From Bin80 sp965220365 (GTDB lineage Bacteria > Bacteroidota > Rhodothermia > Rhodothermales > Bin80): a DNA stretch of 64,000 nucleotides. Under the pieces are notes generated by a model. That model was given only the letters and a program-made list of their open reading frames with translations, ran no database searches and was not told the DNA's origin. Both the position numbers and the translations under genes were made by a program. Positions 52,128-60,750 of the stretch are shown here, in pieces; positions within the stretch are counted from its first letter, which is position 1, and the number at the start of each line of letters is the position of its first letter. The stretch spans positions 3,038,001 through 3,102,000 of the forward strand of contig OZ244823.1 in NCBI GenBank assembly GCA_965220365.1, read 5' to 3'.

Positions 52128-52156
52128 TTTGTGTACATCTCATTTACGTATATTTG
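52128..52156 (+). promoter_or_regulatory. candidate Bacteroidota promoter upstream of tonB
   Basis: TATATTTG (52149-52156) matches the TAnnTTTG -7 box exactly. TTTG at 52128-52131 lies 17 bases before it; TTCG at 52124-52127 gives the more usual 21-base spacing. Start of transcription would be about 30 bases before the tonB ATG at 52193. Confidence 0.55.
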
Positions 52157-52192
52157 TAACGTATTACCTCTTAACTGCAAACCCGGTGAATC

Positions 52193-52858
52193 ATGTCATT
52201 ACGTAAAACTCCATCAGCTGATCTGAAAAGAACTTATGGTTTCTTCGTGCAGGTTGGTATGATCGCTTCGCTCCTCCTGCTCATTCTTGCATTCAATGCG
52301 AATCTGGAACGTGGTGAAGGGATGGAGATTGAGCAAGTCGCGCAGGAAGTTGTCCAAATGGAAGAAATCCTGCAAACCAAGCAGATTCAAAAACCTCCAC
52401 CTCCACCACGTCCACCCGTTCCAGTGGAGGTCCCGAATGATGAGATTCTGGAAGATGACGATTTAGACCTTGATGCTTCACTGGATCTAGATGCCCCTAT
52501 CAATGTACCTCCACCGCCACCTCCACCGGACGAGGAAGAGGTAGTTGAAGAGCCCGAGATCTTTGAGATTGTCGAGCAGATGCCTGAGTTGATCGGAGGC
52601 ATCGGTGGTCTACAGGCCATGGCAAAGTATCCTGAAATCGCCCGCAAAGCTAATGTTGAGGGCAGAGTGATTGTACAGTTTGTTGTAGATGAAAACGGCA
52701 ATGTGAGTGAACCGGTGGTCTCGCGCGGCATTGGGGGTGGTTGCGATCAGGAAGCAATCAGAGTTATCACTGAGCATGCCAAGTTCGTCCCTGGAAGACA
52801 GCGTGGACGCCCGGTAAAAGTAAAGATGTCTCTTCCGATCGTGTTCAAGTTGCGCTGA
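52193..52858 (+). CDS. energy transducer TonB
   Basis: A 221-residue classical TonB: short cytoplasmic start, one transmembrane helix (about residues 16-38), a proline-rich periplasmic arm (QKPPPPPRPPVPVEVP and NVPPPPPPP with acidic residues between) and a C-terminal TonB domain (about 130-221) with MPELIGGIGGLQ, YPEIARKANVEGRVIVQFVV and VKMSLPIVFKL. It carries proton-motive energy from ExbBD to outer-membrane receptors; no exbBD genes are in the window. A strong terminator follows, so it is probably a single-gene transcript. Confidence 0.93.
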   Translation: MSLRKTPSADLKRTYGFFVQVGMIASLLLLILAFNANLERGEGMEIEQVAQEVVQMEEILQTKQIQKPPPPPRPPVPVEVPNDEILEDDDLDLDASLDLDAPINVPPPPPPPDEEEVVEEPEIFEIVEQMPELIGGIGGLQAMAKYPEIARKANVEGRVIVQFVVDENGNVSEPVVSRGIGGGCDQEAIRVITEHAKFVPGRQRGRPVKVKMSLPIVFKLR

Positions 52859-52878
52859 GTCGCAACCCCTTCTGAAGA

Positions 52879-52919
52879 ATATGCCCTGCGTCTACCTGAG
52901 ATGCAGGGCATATTTTTTT
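52879..52919 (+). terminator. rho-independent terminator after tonB
   Basis: ATATGCCCTGC (52879-52889) and GCAGGGCATAT (52903-52913) are perfect complements with a 13-base loop, followed by a T-run to 52919. It lies 20 bases past the tonB stop. Confidence 0.88.
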
Positions 52920-53107
52920 GTGTCAATCGGAAACATTTTTCTGTGGAAAGACATCTTTCCTCTCTGTATGGATCAGTGGTTACATTCTCGAATCGTGCCC
53001 CCCAAGGTAGAAGAGATCGGCTATAGGGGCGGAAGAATTTGTTTATGGGACCTTGAGATTAATTTCGGATCCACCGAGTCTAAAGTTATAGAATCCCGTT
53101 TCGTATC

Positions 53108-53491
53108 CTGACCCGCGTTTTCCTGCTACTCTCTATCTTCGTTGGTGCTAGTGCCTGCAGCACATCTCAGCCTATCGCACCTCCATCCACTGTGGATGAG
53201 TCATCTGGAGATCAGATGCCTCAGTTAATTGGAGGGATTGCTGGCCTCCAGCAGCATGTAAATTATAGAGCATACCGTGAAAACGATACTGGGGAACGAG
53301 TGAGAGTAACCGTGTCTTTCACCGTAGATGAAGACGGAAATGTACTTGATCCATCAATTCAACAAGGCCTTGGCCCTAGTTGCAATGCGGAAGCCATCAG
53401 AGTCATGACTGAGCATGCCCGCTTCATTCCTGGGCACCAGGATGGTCAAGTAGTAGCGGTGAAAATGTCTCTCCAGATTGTATTTCGGTAG
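53108..53491 (+). CDS. TonB-C-domain lipoprotein with probable CTG start
   Basis: A 127-residue protein if begun at the CTG at 53108. The frame from there encodes a lipoprotein signal (LTRVFLLLSIFVGASACSTSQ, lipobox ASAC) matching, codon by codon, the ATG-initiated signal of the paralogue at 55637. There is no ATG or TTG at an equivalent place, and a GTG at 53192 would remove the signal. After a short linker comes a TonB C-terminal domain (MPQLIGGIAGLQ, VTVSFTVDEDGNV, VAVKMSLQIVF). Either CTG initiation or loss of the start codon explains the pattern. It has no transmembrane helix or proline arm. Confidence 0.65.
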   Translation: MTRVFLLLSIFVGASACSTSQPIAPPSTVDESSGDQMPQLIGGIAGLQQHVNYRAYRENDTGERVRVTVSFTVDEDGNVLDPSIQQGLGPSCNAEAIRVMTEHARFIPGHQDGQVVAVKMSLQIVFR

Positions 53492-53923
53492 TGACTTCCC
53501 GCTGGAAAGGAATTCTATAACGCTCGTGGACCGGTATCCCTAGCAGATACTCGTCGAAAAATGCCTTTGAGACACGATCTATTTCTTCCCTATGGTTGCC
53601 TTGAGCGCTGCGATTCCCTTGAAAATTCATGTGGATGTGCAACCTGATTATTCTCACGAAAGCGATCACTGATTCCCAAACGAACCCAAAGATAGATCAC
53701 CGAAAAATCTGATTATTACCTACCCCGACGACCTCCCCCCCTGTTCATGAGTGTCAACTATCACAAAAGGACGCAAACAATTCCGGCTCGCCTGAAAATT
53801 ACTGGGATTTTCCCGATAGGAATTCAGGGTAGTGTTGTAATCAATGCACGGTTTCCAGAGTAAAATTGATAAATCAGTCTAACGATTATAGGGACCTTTT
53901 AAAGAAATAAATGAGAGTATACA
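53492..53923. other. 432-bp stretch upstream of the Fic gene
   Basis: No intact gene is recognised. A minus-strand frame at 53424-53669 has an IDRVSKAFFDEYLLG stretch that could be the end of an alpha/beta-hydrolase remnant, but it is not secure. The last 100 bp are AT-rich and probably hold the Fic promoter. Confidence 0.4.
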
Positions 53924-55402
53924 ATGGAAGGGGATAAGACACAGCTAATTTGGAACCCAAACACTGGTATTACGGATTTCGAGGTTGATCCTAATACGCT
54001 GGGTGCGTCGGAGATCTCAGGTATTCGAGAGAGTTGGAAAGAACAACAAACTCAATTAGACGGAACCCAGCAGTTGTCAGAGTTCACCGAAAGACTTGGT
54101 AGGGAATGGGCAATTGAAACAGGAATAATTGAGAATCTCTATGACATTGATCGCGGAGTAACGCAGACCTTAATTGAACATGGCTTTCAGGCAGAACTAC
54201 TTGAACATGGCTCAACGAATAAACCCCGAGAATATGTATTGCAATTACTGAGAGATCAGAAGGATACACTTGATGGTCTATTTGATTTTGTGAAGAGCGA
54301 GCGAAGGCTGACAACATCTTATATAAAAGAGCTTCATGCAGCGCTACTTCGGAGTCAGGAAACTACTGAGGGATTTGATACAATTGGTCGATACGTAGAC
54401 ATTCCTCTCATCAAAGGTGCCTGGAAAAAGCAAGAGAACTATCCTGTTCGAAATGGAGTGAAGTATACATATTGTCCACCTGAGCAGGTCGAATCTGAAA
54501 TGGATCGACTGATTGATCTTCATTCTTGCCATGTTCGTGATGGTGTTCCAAGTGAAGTCCAAGCCGCTTGGTTGCATCACCGATTTACCCAAATTCACCC
54601 CTTCCAGGATGGTAATGGTCGAGTAGCCCGAGCTTTGGCTTCGTTAATTCTCCTGAAAGATGGACTCTTCTCTTTGGTTATTACCAGGGATGGTAGAAAG
54701 AACTATATCGAAGCACTTGAAGTTGCTGACAAAGGTGATCCTGCGCCTCTGGTCCATGTGTTCGTCAAATCTCAGTCAAGACAATTTAAAAAGGCAAGTA
54801 AGATCAGTGAAGAGGTCTTGAGTGAGCGGCGTGGCACAAGCTTTGCGTTAAGAGTCCTTCTTGAAGAAGCGGAGGATCGGGAAAATAATTTTCAAACAAG
54901 AATTGAGAGTCATGCGAAAACGATTGAAGAGGATTTGGAAAATAGGCTAGAGGAGCTGGTTCAGGATATCACGAAGGCTCTTGGAAAGATTCCCACTGGT
55001 TCCACTGTCAGGGTATATGTGAATCAATCAAACGAAAAAACGGATTACTACTTCCGCTCTCAGATTATAGATAACGCGAAGAATCATTTTGAATACTATG
55101 CCGACACATCTGGGTATCGTTCTTGGGTTTCCTTGCAGATGTATTGGTCTCGCCGTGCACGGCTTGTTTTCCCCATTCACGGGATTGGAAAGAGGTTTGG
55201 TGGGGGCTTAATTTGCGCTCCCTTCCTTGAGTTCAAGGATATTGAGGAGGGCGAAGAAGCTAGGGTTTCACTGGTTCCAGTGTCAGAAGACGGTTTTATC
55301 TTTTTTCAAAACGAAAAAACAGACCAACTGAAGGCTCGTTTCCAGAAGTGGATAGAAGAGGTGCTCGAGGTCTTTATTCTTGAACTATCACAGAATTTGT
55401 AG
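53924..55402 (+). CDS. Fic-domain AMPylase-like protein
   Basis: A 492-residue Fic protein with the full catalytic loop HPFQDGNGRVAR (residues 225-236) and a typical N-terminal inhibitory motif T66-G-I-I-E70-N, which makes it an autoinhibited class II Fic. Fic enzymes transfer AMP or related groups to hydroxyl residues of targets. The C-terminal 180 residues have coiled-coil-like helices (about 285-350) and an unassigned domain that may read the target. Its base composition is lower in GC than its neighbours, which suggests horizontal transfer. No antitoxin gene adjoins. Confidence 0.9.
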   Translation: MEGDKTQLIWNPNTGITDFEVDPNTLGASEISGIRESWKEQQTQLDGTQQLSEFTERLGREWAIETGIIENLYDIDRGVTQTLIEHGFQAELLEHGSTNKPREYVLQLLRDQKDTLDGLFDFVKSERRLTTSYIKELHAALLRSQETTEGFDTIGRYVDIPLIKGAWKKQENYPVRNGVKYTYCPPEQVESEMDRLIDLHSCHVRDGVPSEVQAAWLHHRFTQIHPFQDGNGRVARALASLILLKDGLFSLVITRDGRKNYIEALEVADKGDPAPLVHVFVKSQSRQFKKASKISEEVLSERRGTSFALRVLLEEAEDRENNFQTRIESHAKTIEEDLENRLEELVQDITKALGKIPTGSTVRVYVNQSNEKTDYYFRSQIIDNAKNHFEYYADTSGYRSWVSLQMYWSRRARLVFPIHGIGKRFGGGLICAPFLEFKDIEEGEEARVSLVPVSEDGFIFFQNEKTDQLKARFQKWIEEVLEVFILELSQNL

Positions 55403-55441
55403 TGGTTACCATGAGTCTCTGAAAGGAATCGGCAACCTAAA

Positions 55442-55603
55442 ATGAGAGGTCACATTGATAAGATAATGGGCCTGTCTATCAATTCCGGCGGAGTATCCAA
55501 CATGCATTTGTTGATAAACAATACAGTCCATGAGCTGGATCGATCAGTTGGAGGTAGGAAGAATTTGTTACGCGAGAAACTTGAAATCAACAATAGGATT
55601 TGA
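55442..55603 (+). CDS. possible 53-residue frame after the Fic gene
   Basis: An ATG-initiated frame of 53 codons with a Leu/Arg-rich helical end (VGGRKNLLREKLEINN). No motif or coupling supports it; it is listed because it fills the gap between the Fic gene and the next lipoprotein. Confidence 0.2.
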   Translation: MRGHIDKIMGLSINSGGVSNMHLLINNTVHELDRSVGGRKNLLREKLEINNRI

Positions 55604-55636
55604 CGAGGTTTGAATTGGCGAAGCTTCTATTGTATT

Positions 55637-56107
55637 ATGACCCGCATTCTCCCACTACTCTTGATCCTCGTTGGCGTGAGCGCCTGTAGCACATCTCAAC
55701 CCATTGTTCCTCCACTTACTGCGGATGAATTGTCCGAAATCTATGAAGCTGTTGATGAGACACCTGAGTTACCCATCATACCTCCGCTTACTGCAGATGA
55801 ATTGTCCGAAGTCTATGGAGTTGTTGATGAGATGCCTGAGTTGATTGGAGGGATTGGTGCACTGGGTACACTGGTACAACATCTTATAAAGTCAGGAGCA
55901 TGCCGTAATGCGGATGGGAAGATAATTGTACATTTCATCGTAGACGAAAACGGAAATGTACGTGAGCCTACAATTCATCAGGGCATTGATGAGCGCTGCG
56001 ATGCAGGAGCAATTAGGGTCATCACTGAACATGCAAAATTTACCCCTGGGCGCCAAGATGGTCGTGCCGTTAAGGTGAGAATGTCCCTCCCGATTACCGT
56101 TCGGTAG
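55637..56107 (+). CDS. TonB-C-domain lipoprotein with internal duplication
   Basis: A 156-residue lipoprotein (MTRILPLLLILVGVSAC, lipobox VSAC). The linker holds two copies of PPLTADELSE(I/V)YxxVDExPEL, apparently a recent in-frame duplication. The C-terminal about 85 residues form a TonB domain (MPELIGGIGALGTL, IIVHFIVDENGNVREP, VKVRMSLPITV). It lacks a transmembrane segment and ExbBD-type anchor. It is closest to the lipoprotein at 53108. ATG 55637 is chosen because it gives the lipoprotein signal; an upstream TTG at 55610 does not. Confidence 0.78.
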   Translation: MTRILPLLLILVGVSACSTSQPIVPPLTADELSEIYEAVDETPELPIIPPLTADELSEVYGVVDEMPELIGGIGALGTLVQHLIKSGACRNADGKIIVHFIVDENGNVREPTIHQGIDERCDAGAIRVITEHAKFTPGRQDGRAVKVRMSLPITVR

Positions 56108-56439
56108 TTCTGAACTATATCAACTTTCCCACAAGGTGTATTGAACGGGATCGACTGCCTCTGGACTTGTAAGCCAAATTGATCCTCCCCAGATCTTCAC
56201 GCACTCGAAGAATCCGCTATGGCTACGGCGGCCGCATAGGCACTTCCATGAAGTTGCCAAGCGCCCACTCTCGGCCAATCGTCCCTGATTAAGCACTGGA
56301 AACGCATATCTAGCAAGTTTCCTAGAAATATTCCTAGAAACATATTATCTTAATGTAAATTTAATGTTAACAAAATGTAAAATTTAATTCCTCATGACTT
56401 GAACCAGCCCGCTGAAATCGGGCGTATCCAGAGCGTATC
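56108..56439. other. 332-bp leader with tandem operator-like repeats
   Basis: The region carries two exact TTCCTAGAAA units at 56319-56328 and 56331-56340, then an AT-rich segment with repeated AATGT motifs (about 56345-56390) before the next lipoprotein gene. The rest shows nothing recognisable. Confidence 0.5.
56319..56340 (+). promoter_or_regulatory. tandem TTCCTAGAAA repeats
   Basis: Two identical 10-base units, each near-palindromic, are spaced by two bases, so they lie about one helical turn apart. This is the layout of an operator bound by a dimeric regulator on one DNA face. They lie 100 bp upstream of the two-domain lipoprotein gene. Confidence 0.35.
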
Positions 56440-57111
56440 ATGACCCGTATCAACGTACTGTTTTATATCTTCATTGGCCTCAGTGTCAACGCATGCATCG
56501 CGCCTCAATCAACGTTACATGAAGTCCCCCACGCCGATATGAAGCCGCCAAAACTGATCAGCATGGTGGAGAACATCCAACAAGTCACACACAACGGGAC
56601 AGATAACCAGCATGTATTCGTGTCCTTTATTGTGGATCAAACCGGACAGATCGTGAACCCCGTTGTTACCCAGGACACGGACGAGGTCACAAAACAAAAA
56701 GCGATCCAAGCGCTCCAGTATGTTCGCTTTGCACCCCACCACATTGGAGAGCAGCCTGGCAGCGTGGAAATGACCATACCTGTATCTTTTCGCGGAAACA
56801 ACAACCTGCCGGATCTGTCCGATTTTCTGGACCAGATCCCGATTCTCCTCGGCAGTATGGAGAGCTTGGTAAACGAAATCCAGTACCCTGAACGGGCGAG
56901 ACGAGCAAACCTGGAAGGGCGTGTGACGGTCGCCTTCATTATTGATGAAAATGGACATGTGCGCTTCCCTACAGTGACTCAAGGTCTGGGGGCAGGGTGC
57001 GATGAAGAGGTATTGCGGGCAGTCCGACTGGCACGCTTTTTACCCGGTCAACTCAATGGTACTCCCGTCAACGTCATTACCTCTTTAACCTTTGTCTTCC
57101 TGTTGACCTGA
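56440..57111 (+). CDS. lipoprotein with two TonB C-terminal domains
   Basis: A 223-residue lipoprotein (lipobox VNAC near residue 19) with two tandem TonB-C-like domains. The first (about 28-115: VFVSFIVDQTGQIVNP, VEMTIPVSF) is degenerate. The second (about 125-223: IPILLGSMESLVNEIQYPERA, VTVAFIIDENGHVRFP, VITSLTFVF) is typical. It shares the MTRI start with the other two lipoproteins. Without a membrane helix it cannot work like classical TonB; it may be an outer-membrane-tethered decoy or adaptor. Convergent with rpiA. Confidence 0.78.
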   Translation: MTRINVLFYIFIGLSVNACIAPQSTLHEVPHADMKPPKLISMVENIQQVTHNGTDNQHVFVSFIVDQTGQIVNPVVTQDTDEVTKQKAIQALQYVRFAPHHIGEQPGSVEMTIPVSFRGNNNLPDLSDFLDQIPILLGSMESLVNEIQYPERARRANLEGRVTVAFIIDENGHVRFPTVTQGLGAGCDEEVLRAVRLARFLPGQLNGTPVNVITSLTFVFLLT

Positions 57112-57213
57112 GTAGACATTGTATGCCTCCATTTGGACATCGGGGCACTTGAATCAAGCCAGGCTCGAGGGCTGACCGAAGTAGGGTTCAGCGCGAACTG
57201 GTAGTCTCTTCCC

Positions 57214-57912
57214 CTAACTACCCGGGCGTTGAATTACATCAACGCTGGACTCTGTGCCCACGATCACTTCGGTTGCAAGACCAACAAACAATCCATGATC
57301 CAAAACGCCTGGCAGGGCTAATAATTCGCGACTAAGCTCCGCCGGGTTGTCAATTGGGGGAAACTCGGCATCAATTACCCAGAACCCCTGATCCGTGACG
57401 ATGGGACCATCTTTGCGTAACCCTAAACGTAGTGATGCACGGGCTCCCATGTGCTGGAGCGTACGCAAAATAACCGGTGCTGCAAGTGGAATGACCTCAA
57501 TCGGTACAGGTGCCTTTGTGCCTAGTTGCTTCACCAGTTTGGAAGGATCCACTAAGACCATGAATCGACTGGCCTGGCTGGCAATGATTTTCTCACGCGT
57601 GTGTGCCGCCCCCCTTCCCTTGATTAAATCAAGTTCTGGACTTACCTCGTCTGCACCGTCAAAAGCGATATCCAGTTTCCCTTGCACCTCGTCAAAAGTA
57701 CAGACAGGGATTCCATGTTTTCGTGCTTCAAGCTCGGCCGAGCTGGAGGTGGGAATCCCTCTGACTTCCAAGCCTTCTTCAAGGATCCTCCTTCCAATGG
57801 CAGCAAGTGCAAATGCTGTGGTTGAACCCGTGCCAAGCCCAATGGTCATGCCATGCTCCACGTGACGAGCGGCTTCTTCACCAGCCCGTCTCTTGGCTAA
57901 ATCCTGGTCCAT
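57214..57912 (-). CDS. rpiA: ribose-5-phosphate isomerase A
   Basis: A 232-residue RpiA that interconverts ribose 5-phosphate and ribulose 5-phosphate. Motifs are GLGTGSTTAFALAAI (phosphate binding), DIAFDGADEV, LIKGRGAAHTREKIIA with the catalytic glutamate, VVI-type strands and GVLDHGLFVGLATEVIVG. The ATG overlaps the stop of the upstream permease (TAATG), so it is the last gene of a three-gene minus-strand run. The exchange of the usual GGGA by GRGA is seen in other bacterial lineages and is not taken as a defect. Confidence 0.94.
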   Translation of the reverse strand: MDQDLAKRRAGEEAARHVEHGMTIGLGTGSTTAFALAAIGRRILEEGLEVRGIPTSSSAELEARKHGIPVCTFDEVQGKLDIAFDGADEVSPELDLIKGRGAAHTREKIIASQASRFMVLVDPSKLVKQLGTKAPVPIEVIPLAAPVILRTLQHMGARASLRLGLRKDGPIVTDQGFWVIDAEFPPIDNPAELSRELLALPGVLDHGLFVGLATEVIVGTESSVDVIQRPGS

Positions 57913-59135
57913 TACTCGTGACGCAGAGATTCAATTGGATCAAGGCTCGCTGCCTTGTATGCGGGATAGACACCAAATACCATCGCGATCAATGTAACAC
58001 CAAGCACGGCACCAATCGCCCACATCCACGGAAACACGAAGGATACGTCAAAAAATCGCCCCACAACATTTCCACCCAAAACCCCGACTAGAATACCTGT
58101 AATCCCACCAACCTGACATAGAAAGATGGCTTCATACAGGAACTGACTTAGAACATCGCGTCGACGTGCGCCAACCGCCTTACGTACTCCAATTTCTTTG
58201 GTACGCTCAGCAACCGATACGAGCATGATATTCATGATTCCGATACCTGCAGAAAGCAGTGTAATCAAGCCAATAACGGCTCCTCCCAGCTTCACCTGAC
58301 CTGTAAAGCCGGTAACCTGATCCAGGAAAGCCTCCGAACTCTGAATCTCAAAATTATTCTCCTCACCAGGCTCGACATTACGAACAACTCTGAAGATCCC
58401 TATCGCCTCCTCCATTGCCTCCTCTATGACATCCATATTACGCGTCTCCACTTTGATCTCTATATTGCGTTGCGCTGCGCTGTAGGTCTGGATCATATTC
58501 GTGATAGGAACCAGTGCTATGATATCAACATTGTTTCCAAAAACATCACCTTTCTCCGCCAACACACCGACAACTTGGTAACGATTTCCACCAATCACAA
58601 TGGGTTTCCCTACTGGATTGATGTTCGGGAAAAGCCGCTCGGCAATATCGAATCCAATGACCACGACATCTCGCCCCAACTCTACGTCGAGTTCCGTCAT
58701 ATTCCGGCCCTGTCCAATGTCGAATCCATTCGTAGAGACCCAAGCCTCGTTCACACCGAGTTTCCTAATGATGTTTTCAGTCTTGCGATCTTCGTAGCGA
58801 GCTTCTATAGCACCATACACTTGCATCGTTGGACTGACGGCAGAAGGTATTTGGGCTCTTTCCACATATCTGAGCATGTCATCATATGTAAGGTTCCGCC
58901 GTGCCCGATATCTGGAACCGGATTGGTTAAATCCATCCGTCCTGGAAACGGTGAAGGTCGTTGCCCCAAAAGACTCAACTGCGTTCACTAGCCTTGTCTC
59001 CACGACCTGGACGGCAGTCACTGCCACAATAATTGCAAAGACGCCAATGACAATCCCCAATAAAGTGAGCATTGAACGCAGCTTATGGCTGCGTACCGCA
59101 TCCCAGGCCAGGCGTACAAATTCGAGGTTAATCAT
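57912..59135 (-). CDS. MacB/FtsX-type ABC transporter permease, second
   Basis: A 407-residue permease: N-terminal helix (SMLTLLGIVIGVFAIIVAVTAV), a large periplasmic MacB_PCD domain (about 45-245), and the FtsX block of three helices at the end (about 285-395; GIMNIMLVSVAERTKEIGVRKAVGARR). It follows the related permease with one base of overlap. The pair probably forms a heterodimer of the MacB/LolC-type mechanotransmission family; no ATPase gene is adjacent, so it must be encoded elsewhere. The stop overlaps rpiA. Confidence 0.92.
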   Translation of the reverse strand: MINLEFVRLAWDAVRSHKLRSMLTLLGIVIGVFAIIVAVTAVQVVETRLVNAVESFGATTFTVSRTDGFNQSGSRYRARRNLTYDDMLRYVERAQIPSAVSPTMQVYGAIEARYEDRKTENIIRKLGVNEAWVSTNGFDIGQGRNMTELDVELGRDVVVIGFDIAERLFPNINPVGKPIVIGGNRYQVVGVLAEKGDVFGNNVDIIALVPITNMIQTYSAAQRNIEIKVETRNMDVIEEAMEEAIGIFRVVRNVEPGEENNFEIQSSEAFLDQVTGFTGQVKLGGAVIGLITLLSAGIGIMNIMLVSVAERTKEIGVRKAVGARRRDVLSQFLYEAIFLCQVGGITGILVGVLGGNVVGRFFDVSFVFPWMWAIGAVLGVTLIAMVFGVYPAYKAASLDPIESLRHE

Positions 59136-60364
59136 TAGCTGTGTCGAAGTGCTTCAATCGGGTCCATTCGAGCGGCATTCCAAGCAGGTACGACACCAAA
59201 TATCACACCAACCCCCACGCATATTCCGAACGCAAGAAGAACGGTTCCCAATGCAAATGATGCTGGAACGAATTGATTGATGATCTGCGTCACGCCCAGA
59301 GAAAGGAGGACCCCAGTGACCCCAGCGGCAATGCACACCAATACAGCCTCAATCAAAAACTGCGAAAGTACAGCTCGACGACTGGCTCCTACAGCCTTAC
59401 GCACCCCGATTTCCTTGGTACGTTCCTTAACGGTTACGAACATGATGTTCATCACACCAATTCCGCCTACAATCAATGCCAGCCCCGTCAGGAATATGCC
59501 AATCATGTAGACAACCGCCTTGACCGCTGCTAATTGCTCACGGAAAGCTTCTGTCTTGTTAACCTCAAAATTATCTTCCTCCATTGCATCCAGTCCCCGG
59601 GCAGCCCTCACGATTCCAGTCAACTCTTCCTCAAGCAATGGTACCGTTTCACTAGATTCCGCATTCACTTTGATCGTCACGCTCCGAAAGCGCCCAAAGT
59701 GTCGTTCAAAAGTTTTGATTGGGATCTGAGCCTGTTCATCAAACGAAAACAACCCGAAGAACTTGCCCTGCTCTTCCAACACTCCGATGACTTCAAACCT
59801 CTTTCCACCGACCCTGATTGTCTTGCCAATTGCCCCCTCACTAGGAAATAGAGATTCATTTACAGCATGACCAATCACGGCAACATTGCGACCGACCAGA
59901 TTATCAAGCTCATTATACCAACGCCCTTCCACAAGCTTTACGTCATCAACACTCGCAATTTCTGGTGTTGATCCCTGGATAAACACGCCGTACACTGCAC
60001 GGTCACGATAACGTATTGGACGGCTTGTCTGGACTAGCGGGGCCACAGCAACTGCATACTCCGAACGATCACGGATATGGTCTGCTAAATCTGACCGTAA
60101 ATCAGGTCGAGACCACTGACGTGACCAATCCCTTGGCTCCGTAAACCAACCGGTTTTCTCAACATACACCGCGTTTGTCCCCAAGAGAGCTAACGAATCA
60201 TCCATCGCGTTCTCCAACCCGTTAATGACCGTGATCATCGCCGTCACGGTCACAATCCCGATGACGATGCCAAGCATGGTCAGCCCGCTACGCAGGCGAT
60301 TCGTGCTTAGAGAACGTAGAGCAATGAATAAGCTCTCCCAGGTTTCTACGAAAAAACGGATCAC
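59135..60364 (-). CDS. MacB/FtsX-type ABC transporter permease, first
   Basis: A 409-residue permease of the same architecture: TNRLRSGLTMLGIVIGIVTVTAMITVI at the first helix (read in parts), MacB_PCD periplasmic domain, then GGIGVMNIMFVTVKERTKEIGVRKAVGASRRAV and two last helices. The GTG at 60364 (with GAGG eight bases before it) is preferred because homologues begin close to it; a TTG at 60436 would add 24 residues with an unusual basic stretch. It may export or extract lipids, peptides or lipoproteins. Confidence 0.9.
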   Translation of the reverse strand: MIRFFVETWESLFIALRSLSTNRLRSGLTMLGIVIGIVTVTAMITVINGLENAMDDSLALLGTNAVYVEKTGWFTEPRDWSRQWSRPDLRSDLADHIRDRSEYAVAVAPLVQTSRPIRYRDRAVYGVFIQGSTPEIASVDDVKLVEGRWYNELDNLVGRNVAVIGHAVNESLFPSEGAIGKTIRVGGKRFEVIGVLEEQGKFFGLFSFDEQAQIPIKTFERHFGRFRSVTIKVNAESSETVPLLEEELTGIVRAARGLDAMEEDNFEVNKTEAFREQLAAVKAVVYMIGIFLTGLALIVGGIGVMNIMFVTVKERTKEIGVRKAVGASRRAVLSQFLIEAVLVCIAAGVTGVLLSLGVTQIINQFVPASFALGTVLLAFGICVGVGVIFGVVPAWNAARMDPIEALRHS

Positions 60365-60537
60365 AGCAAGTACCTCATGTTCTCCCTCATGATAACGCCT
60401 ACGCAGTTTGAGCAATCGTGTTGCGAAATAGCCCAATTCCTCTGCATTTGACTCCCGAACTGCACGGAATCACCAGAACCTTTGGACATTTGACACAATC
60501 ATTGCGTAGAAGTAGCACTTCTTTTTGTGTGTTTTCT

Positions 60538-60696
60538 ATGAGCAAACTAAAAATTTCAGTCGAATTCCTGCGATTTCTGCAGATGCGCAGGAAGTATTGG
60601 CTAACACCGATTGTAGTGGTTTTGTTGCTATTGAGCATTCTGATTGTCTTGACGCAGGGCTCAGCACTAGCACCATTTATCTACTCTCTGTTTTAA
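60538..60696 (+). CDS. DUF5989-family small membrane protein
   Basis: A 52-residue protein with a hydrophilic amphipathic start (SVEFLRFLQMRRKYW) and one transmembrane helix ending ILIVLTQGSALAPFIYSLF, which is the strongly conserved C-terminal signature of DUF5989. Members usually sit beside SxtJ-like and carbamoyltransferase genes in biosynthetic clusters; here it stands alone, between the divergent permease run and parA. Function unknown. Confidence 0.85.
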   Translation: MSKLKISVEFLRFLQMRRKYWLTPIVVVLLLLSILIVLTQGSALAPFIYSLF

Positions 60697-60750
60697 CTGT
60701 ATTTCTGCAAACCAAACTCCAGTACTGAGATCTAACCTGTACCTTCGCTG

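Noticed and set aside
53424..53669. Alpha/beta-hydrolase gene remnant on the minus strand
   Set aside because: Only about 20 residues look plausible, and the rest is antisense to a TonB-domain gene.
57214..57912. GRGA instead of GGGA in RpiA as a defect
   Set aside because: This position varies in other bacterial RpiA proteins and the catalytic residues are present.
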